A DNA stretch of 64,000 nt, taken from Hypoxylon rubiginosum (Eukaryota > Ascomycota > Sordariomycetes > Xylariales > Hypoxylaceae). The stretch's first letter is position 1. Every line of letters starts with the position of its first letter. The translations under genes were made by a program, and so were the position numbers. Positions 59,587-64,000 of the stretch are shown in pieces. The stretch spans positions 310,001 to 374,000 of the forward strand of contig CADCXA010000016.1 of NCBI GenBank assembly GCA_902806565.1. Reading direction: 5' to 3'. The notes beneath the pieces were generated by a model that did not search any database, was not told where the DNA came from, and saw only the letters and a program-made list of their open reading frames with translations.

Positions 59587-60465
59587 ATGAAGCTTTTACT
59601 CTATCCCACCTTCTTCCTATCAACCTTCGTCGCTAAGGCTTCGGCCCTAGATTTTACAATATTCAACGGTCAAATATTTACACCTGGTTTCGCCATCCTC
59701 GATGCGCCCCAACCAGGCACCCCGTTGGGCGGGGACACTATCGAGGTAGCTCTCGACGTGACTGCCAATGGCAAACTACAACTCCCTCCTTACGGGGACG
59801 ACAGTCCTAGTCGGATCAACAACATCACCATCTTTCTCTATAGTTATGACACAGGAAGGAATTTCACGATAACGAACGGAACGGCGTCGACGAACGATGT
59901 AAGCCTGGGAGACATAATGCAGTCCGAGTCAGGAAGCACCGTCAAACACGTGAAGTGGACCTGGCCGGTCTGTCTCATCGGCGATGGGAAGCCGGACAGC
60001 GCAGACAGCGACCGTGGGGCTTACAATGTTCGTTTACCAACTTGACAAGAGTATATTCCCTGAGATCCAATCACTAATAATGAGGGTTAGATATCCATTC
60101 GCCAGAACTTCCGTCTGAACGGGGAGGATCACTACACTATCTTCGACGTACCAATCTCGGTCACAAACAAGATAGAATTTACTGGCGGCAACCCCCCTTG
60201 CGACTCGGTCAATAACCCGCTGCTCACGCCGGAGGAAATCGACGCTGAGTCGGCAAATACCGTTGGCGTTTTATTCGCACCAGGTGATGCAACAATTATT
60301 CAACAGTCAGGCACGGCTGACGATGACGATGACGACGGAATTGGCCCGAGCAAACCAGAGGCAAACCCCGGCAATGGCCTTGGGAGCGGTGCTAGTGCCA
60401 TCGGTTCGATATCGGCGTCGTATTGGATTTATTTGTCCTCCATTGTTTGTTTGTTTTTTCTATAA
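59587..60465 (+). CDS. Predicted secreted, GPI-anchored protein of unknown function
   Basis: Two exons, 59587-60027 and 60091-60465, giving 271 residues. The donor is GTTCGT, weaker than usual, but the join (GAYN to ISIRQNF) is in phase and the acceptor follows a CTAATAATG branch region. Residues 1-20 form a signal peptide (MKLLLYPTFFLSTFVAKASA). The mature protein looks like a beta-sandwich: SRINNITIFLYSYDTGRNFT has N-glycosylation sequons NIT and NFT, with NGT soon after. A linker with six consecutive Asp and a Gly/Ser/Asn stretch follows. The last 15 residues are hydrophobic (SYWIYLSSIVCLFFL) and end at the stop, as in GPI-attachment signals; the preceding GSGASAIGS offers small residues for cleavage. 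I do not recognise the family. It is plausibly a cell-wall or plasma-membrane surface protein. Confidence 0.75.
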
Positions 60466-61620
60466 TCTTATACTTAACGTAACTGTAGTCTCCCTATAAC
60501 AATCTACCAATTAATGAATTCTCTGCTCGTTATTTATGAAATGCATTAAGTAAAGGTCGATTGCAAGCCATCTGATTCTTGCTCAATTTCTTAAATCTAT
60601 AGCTAGGGTCACTCAGGCAGTCATTCCTCAACCTCTCACTTTCAATCATCCTATCACGCAACATCCACTTATATCGTCTTCATCTCCAGAACTCGTCGAA
60701 TTTAATAGATAAAGTCCGGTATGAATTGTACAGTAATTATATATGCCCTACACCGTTGAGCAAGAAGAGCATACCATATCAGGTTGGTATTCCCTACAAC
60801 ATGAGGTTCGATTGCGAACGAACCTCAATGACCCCCAACGACCTGCCCATACATAAACAACTAAGTATCCGTTCCAATCACAGGAAATTTACTACACTCC
60901 GGGGAACAGTGGTGCTCATTGCTCTCCCTGACAGTCTAGGGTCAGAGGTGGAGGAGACTGACAAAGAACTCAGACTGGACAAGCGACGTAGGGAGAAGCT
61001 AATGAGCTAGGGGCCGCATGCCAGTGGGCGCCCTTGTCAAGCCGCATTCCATACAGTTACCCACGTGGTTCTCAACAACCCCTTTCATTCTCTCTGCCAG
61101 ACGCCCGACCGTTTTATGGGGTTATTCAACGACTGCCGATTCCACTAGCCTTAACGGCCGGCCCCTAGATACCCTGGAGTCACGGGGCGAGGAACATTTT
61201 TGTGAAATTGCACAATATCAGTACGAGAACTTGTTCAAAAGCCTCCTTTTTACGTTTTAGTATAGTTACCGGTGTCATCTTCTCACTTATACACTTTGAT
61301 TTCACGAGATACCCAACCTCGATATGAATATAAACAAGTGTAGTTTTTCGACCAAGGAAAACAATATCCCTTGATCTCGGTCTTCTTTGCTGTTTTTTAG
61401 CACTTGCTTTGATAAAAAAACAATGCTAAAACAATATGACTGTTAGATATGAACATACCGCAAGTAGTTGTTTTTCCTGCTGATAAAAAGGTAGTGATTT
61501 CTTCCATAGCTACGTATAACACTCACCCCCTTACGAGTAATCAAGTAACTCCCTACTATTAGATTTCTTAAACGATAACACGTACGACAGTTACACAAGT
61601 AACTTATCAATTCCAAAACC
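60466..61620. other. Intergenic
   Basis: Gene-free by eye. A perfect 9-bp inverted repeat (TGAGGTTCG / CGAACCTCA) with an 8-base loop lies at 60802-60827. ORFs at 60726-61010 and 61018-61260 lack protein features. Confidence 0.5.
60802..60827. repeat. Perfect 9-bp inverted repeat, 8-base loop
   Basis: TGAGGTTCG, loop ATTGCGAA, then CGAACCTCA. No flanking T-run or coding context explains it. It could form a hairpin in RNA or bind a dimeric protein. Confidence 0.5.
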
Positions 61621-62091
61621 ATGAAGAACAGCATGAGCAAAAAGCCTAATGGCATTAGCAAAGCTGTTGCTATGGATATGGAGTACCTTCGAAAGAAATC
61701 TCATAACAAAATCACCAAGGCCGCCGACGCAGCTCCTAGCCAACCACTTCTACTAGGCAAAGAGCTCCTCGAGATTGGCCTTGATAAAATTGAGACGTTG
61801 CAAGATAAGCAAGACAATAAGTCATGCTCGCAGCGTTCCAATCCTCCTAGAGAAGAGAAGCCCAAACTTCGTGGCCACTCTAAATATGATCACGACGCTC
61901 AAAACAGCGAGAGTGATGTTAGTCTCTACTCAAGCGACGAAGAACACAAAAATGGGTTTCTCGCTGGTGACCGTTCTGAAGATAGTATCCTCAGTGACGA
62001 GAGATTTGAAAGCGATGTCTTCAACGAAGAAAAAGACAACGACAACGAGTTGTGGAAATTTATCCATGCCGATGGCCGAAGACCATGCTAG
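61621..62091 (+). CDS. Possible small acidic protein, uncertain gene
   Basis: An uninterrupted ATG-started frame of 156 codons in otherwise empty DNA. The first half is basic (MKNSMSKKPNGISKAVAMDM, LRKKSHNKITKAADA), the second half acidic and Ser-rich (NSESDVSLYSSDEEHKNGF, SDVFNEEKDNDNELWKF). No domain, membrane span or signal peptide is seen. The composition is coherent and not a mirror of another gene, and the ATG context (AAAACCATGAAG) is reasonable. It may be an orphan gene, or a chance frame. Confidence 0.4.
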   Translation: MKNSMSKKPNGISKAVAMDMEYLRKKSHNKITKAADAAPSQPLLLGKELLEIGLDKIETLQDKQDNKSCSQRSNPPREEKPKLRGHSKYDHDAQNSESDVSLYSSDEEHKNGFLAGDRSEDSILSDERFESDVFNEEKDNDNELWKFIHADGRRPC

Positions 62092-63159
62092 ACTCAATCA
62101 TGAGCTACTGGCTTAACCAACCGGCATGCCCTGCAGTTTAAATGCCTTGACGCATGCTACTCATCGCAGCTTAGCTAGTCAGGCATGGCAGGCACCCAAC
62201 TGTATTCTCATACTTAGTCGCAAGATCGAACGAAGCATTGCTTATTGTCGTTCACTAATAGACTACTGAGTCCAATACGATTCTTATATCATAGTCAGAT
62301 TAGATAATTAAACGTTACCTAATATACTACACTTGTAATACCCGCTTGACAATCCATGAAGTGATAACTATGTGATCTGCTAATTTGTAATTCCGTGGAT
62401 TGAATATTACCTTAGATTGGAGGCACTCGCTTGAGAGCCCTAGGTGGCATGATGAAATTGGCCGGTGGAAATTGCTGCTGAGGGTTATAGATATATGTGC
62501 ATGATGAGGTTCTTTGTGCTCCTGTCTCTTATGTTCGGGTTAACACAAAGGGCTGGATTCTAACAAAGCTAACAAGATTTTGGTGCGCCTTGTTTTATCC
62601 GTATGGCTTTGATTATTATCCGTTGCTTTGATGTACAAGCCCATAATGAAACCTATCCTGTGGTAACATTAGCAACACAGCTACAATAGTACCTCGTGGT
62701 AGATCTTGGTAAACTCACATATCAGTGTCATCTTGCAACAACTAGCTTGGTCGTAATTAGTGACCCCTTGAATTTCCATTTCAATAGATACCTGCGTATT
62801 CAGACTCAAGGGATGTGCCGAGAAAGTATACCAAAATTTCCCCCTTATCGACGGCGAAGGGTCTATGTGAGGTTTAACTACTACAATTTGCTAACTTTGA
62901 CACCACAGAGCACTGAACTGGTCAAGACACAGCCCAGCGCCTTTGGAAGCATAGACATTAGCCGTATTTGAAGACATTGTCACCGGGTTTTCATAACGCC
63001 TGCTCTCTAGTCTAAGTTATAGACACATACGACCTAATGTACACCGAAAATTACTGCAAAGCCCTAACATATTACCAGAATAATCCATCGCCGACATCAG
63101 GAGCGCCGTAATAGTGCCCACCATACTAGGACCTTGCACTCATGACGGGTTCGGGATAC
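62092..63159. other. Intergenic
   Basis: AT-rich spacer between the uncertain small ORF and the end of the SPS19-like gene. A 91-codon frame at 62696-62971 has no protein features. Confidence 0.5.
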
Positions 63160-64000
63160 CTAAAGCTTCGGCTTCTCCTTTCTCCCAGTCTTGACGTGTT
63201 TGGAGAACTCACCCTTAAATAAATAATCCGGGTACTTCATATCAATATCCAAGCCGACGCCAACACCCTTATTCCTCCAGTCGGCGCCGTCTACGACGAG
63301 AACCTCGCCGGTCACGTAGTTGCCCGCGTCGCTAAAGAGATAGACACTCGCATCTGCGATATCCCGGATCGTGCCGAATCGGCCCAGCGGGATGCCGGCT
63401 GAGGCTGTCTTGATATCCATCTGGCTGCTCGAGAGTCTCTCCAAGCCTTCGGTTCCTTCAATTCCGCCCGGGGCGATGACGTTGGACGTCACGCCGTACG
63501 GGCCATATTCTAAAGCCACGGAAGCCATGATGGAGTCGATGGAGGCTTTAGCCGCCATCACGTGAGCCTGCATTGGCATACCGGTATAATGGAAAGTGGC
63601 AGATACGTAAATGATCCTCCCTCCTGTCAATCCGTTCTGGTTCGTCTTGTTCCTGGCGGCTGATTCGATGAGATACGGTATAGTGGCCTTGACGGTGTTA
63701 TATGTTCCAAGCACGTCAATTTCCATGACAGTTTTGAAGCCATTGGATGTTAGAGACGATATAGGCGCCACAAAGTTGCCTGCTGCACCGGCGCTGGAAG
63801 AGCTTGGTTAGCTAAGAGATCCTAGCAGAAGCTCAACAGGATACTCCTACATAACAAAGTCAATAGCACCGAGTTCTTTCACGCATCTTTCGGCAGCCTT
63901 GACCAGGCTCTCCGGCTGTTACGTAGTTAGTATTTACCTAGAGACAGCTCAATAGCTTGGGCACGATGTCACACGCACATTCCTCACGTCACATCCACCG
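63160..64000 (-). CDS. SPS19: Peroxisomal 2,4-dienoyl-CoA reductase, Sps19-like (5' part beyond window)
   Basis: Visible exons on the minus strand are 64000-63979 (cut by the window edge), 63915-63851 and 63793-63160. Introns are 63 and 57 nt; the first has a GTGCGT donor. The protein segment reads GGCDVRN, PESLVKAAERCVKELGAIDF, VIAGAAGNFVAPISS and continues through the SDR fold. The sequence HVMAAKASIDSIMASVALEYG and SNVIAPGGIEGTEGLERLS are typical of the DECR2/Sps19 group, which has Ala-Ala-Lys where classical SDRs have YxxxK. The enzyme reduces 2,4-dienoyl-CoA intermediates with NADPH so that polyunsaturated fatty acids can enter beta-oxidation. The C-terminal tripeptide is PKL, a non-standard version of the SKL-type peroxisomal signal. 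The NADPH-binding N-terminus lies outside the window. Confidence 0.9.

Overview
The window is nuclear DNA of a filamentous ascomycete (Pezizomycotina, most likely a sordariomycete). The evidence is short 50-130 nt introns with GTRNGT donors and CTAAC/CTRAC branch points, long intergenic spacers, a dispersed 5S rRNA gene close to the Neurospora type, a class IV chitin synthase, and polo-kinase, SulP-cNMP and IndA-PfkB architectures typical of filamentous fungi. There is no operon structure. Exon maps below were built by hand from splice signals, reading phase and family conservation.

Left part (1-25 kb), gene-poor: an OPA3-like mitochondrial protein (-), a polo-like kinase (+), a dispersed 5S rRNA gene (+), then a divergent pair made of a prenylated Skt5/Chs4-type Sel1 protein (-) and a class IV chitin synthase (+), separated by about 4.3 kb without recognisable genes. 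In yeast Chs4/Skt5 is the activator of Chs3, the class IV enzyme, so enzyme and probable activator are neighbours here. A WD40 protein of unknown role follows after another 4.2 kb gap.

Middle (26-48 kb), gene-dense and mostly housekeeping: mitochondrial glycine-cleavage T protein (-), ARF1 GTPase (-), a p24-beta/Emp24 cargo receptor (+), a broken GC-rich short-chain dehydrogenase (-), a Vsb1-like SulP-STAS-cNMP vacuolar transporter (-), GINS subunit Psf1 (-), the bifunctional purine enzyme Ade16/17 (+), translation factor eEF1B-alpha (-) and mitochondrial Hsp78/ClpB (+). A long intron of the eEF1B-alpha gene carries a C/D-box snoRNA with a 14-nt antisense element to conserved large-subunit rRNA, matching U18/snR18.

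Right part (48-64 kb): a 1025-residue fungal protein of unknown function (-), a small conserved-looking protein (+), the U3 snoRNP protein Utp18 (-), a fused pseudouridine-5'-phosphate glycosidase/pseudouridine kinase with a mitochondrial-type N-terminus (-), a probable GPI-anchored secreted protein (+), a small acidic ORF of uncertain reality (+), and the 3' part of a peroxisomal 2,4-dienoyl-CoA reductase (Sps19-like, -) cut by the window edge.

Most distinctive points: the intronic snR18, the chitin synthase/activator pair, the 5S gene with compensatory helix changes, the dehydrogenase pseudogene, three AAG splice acceptors, and abrupt GC-rich blocks inside otherwise ordinary genes.
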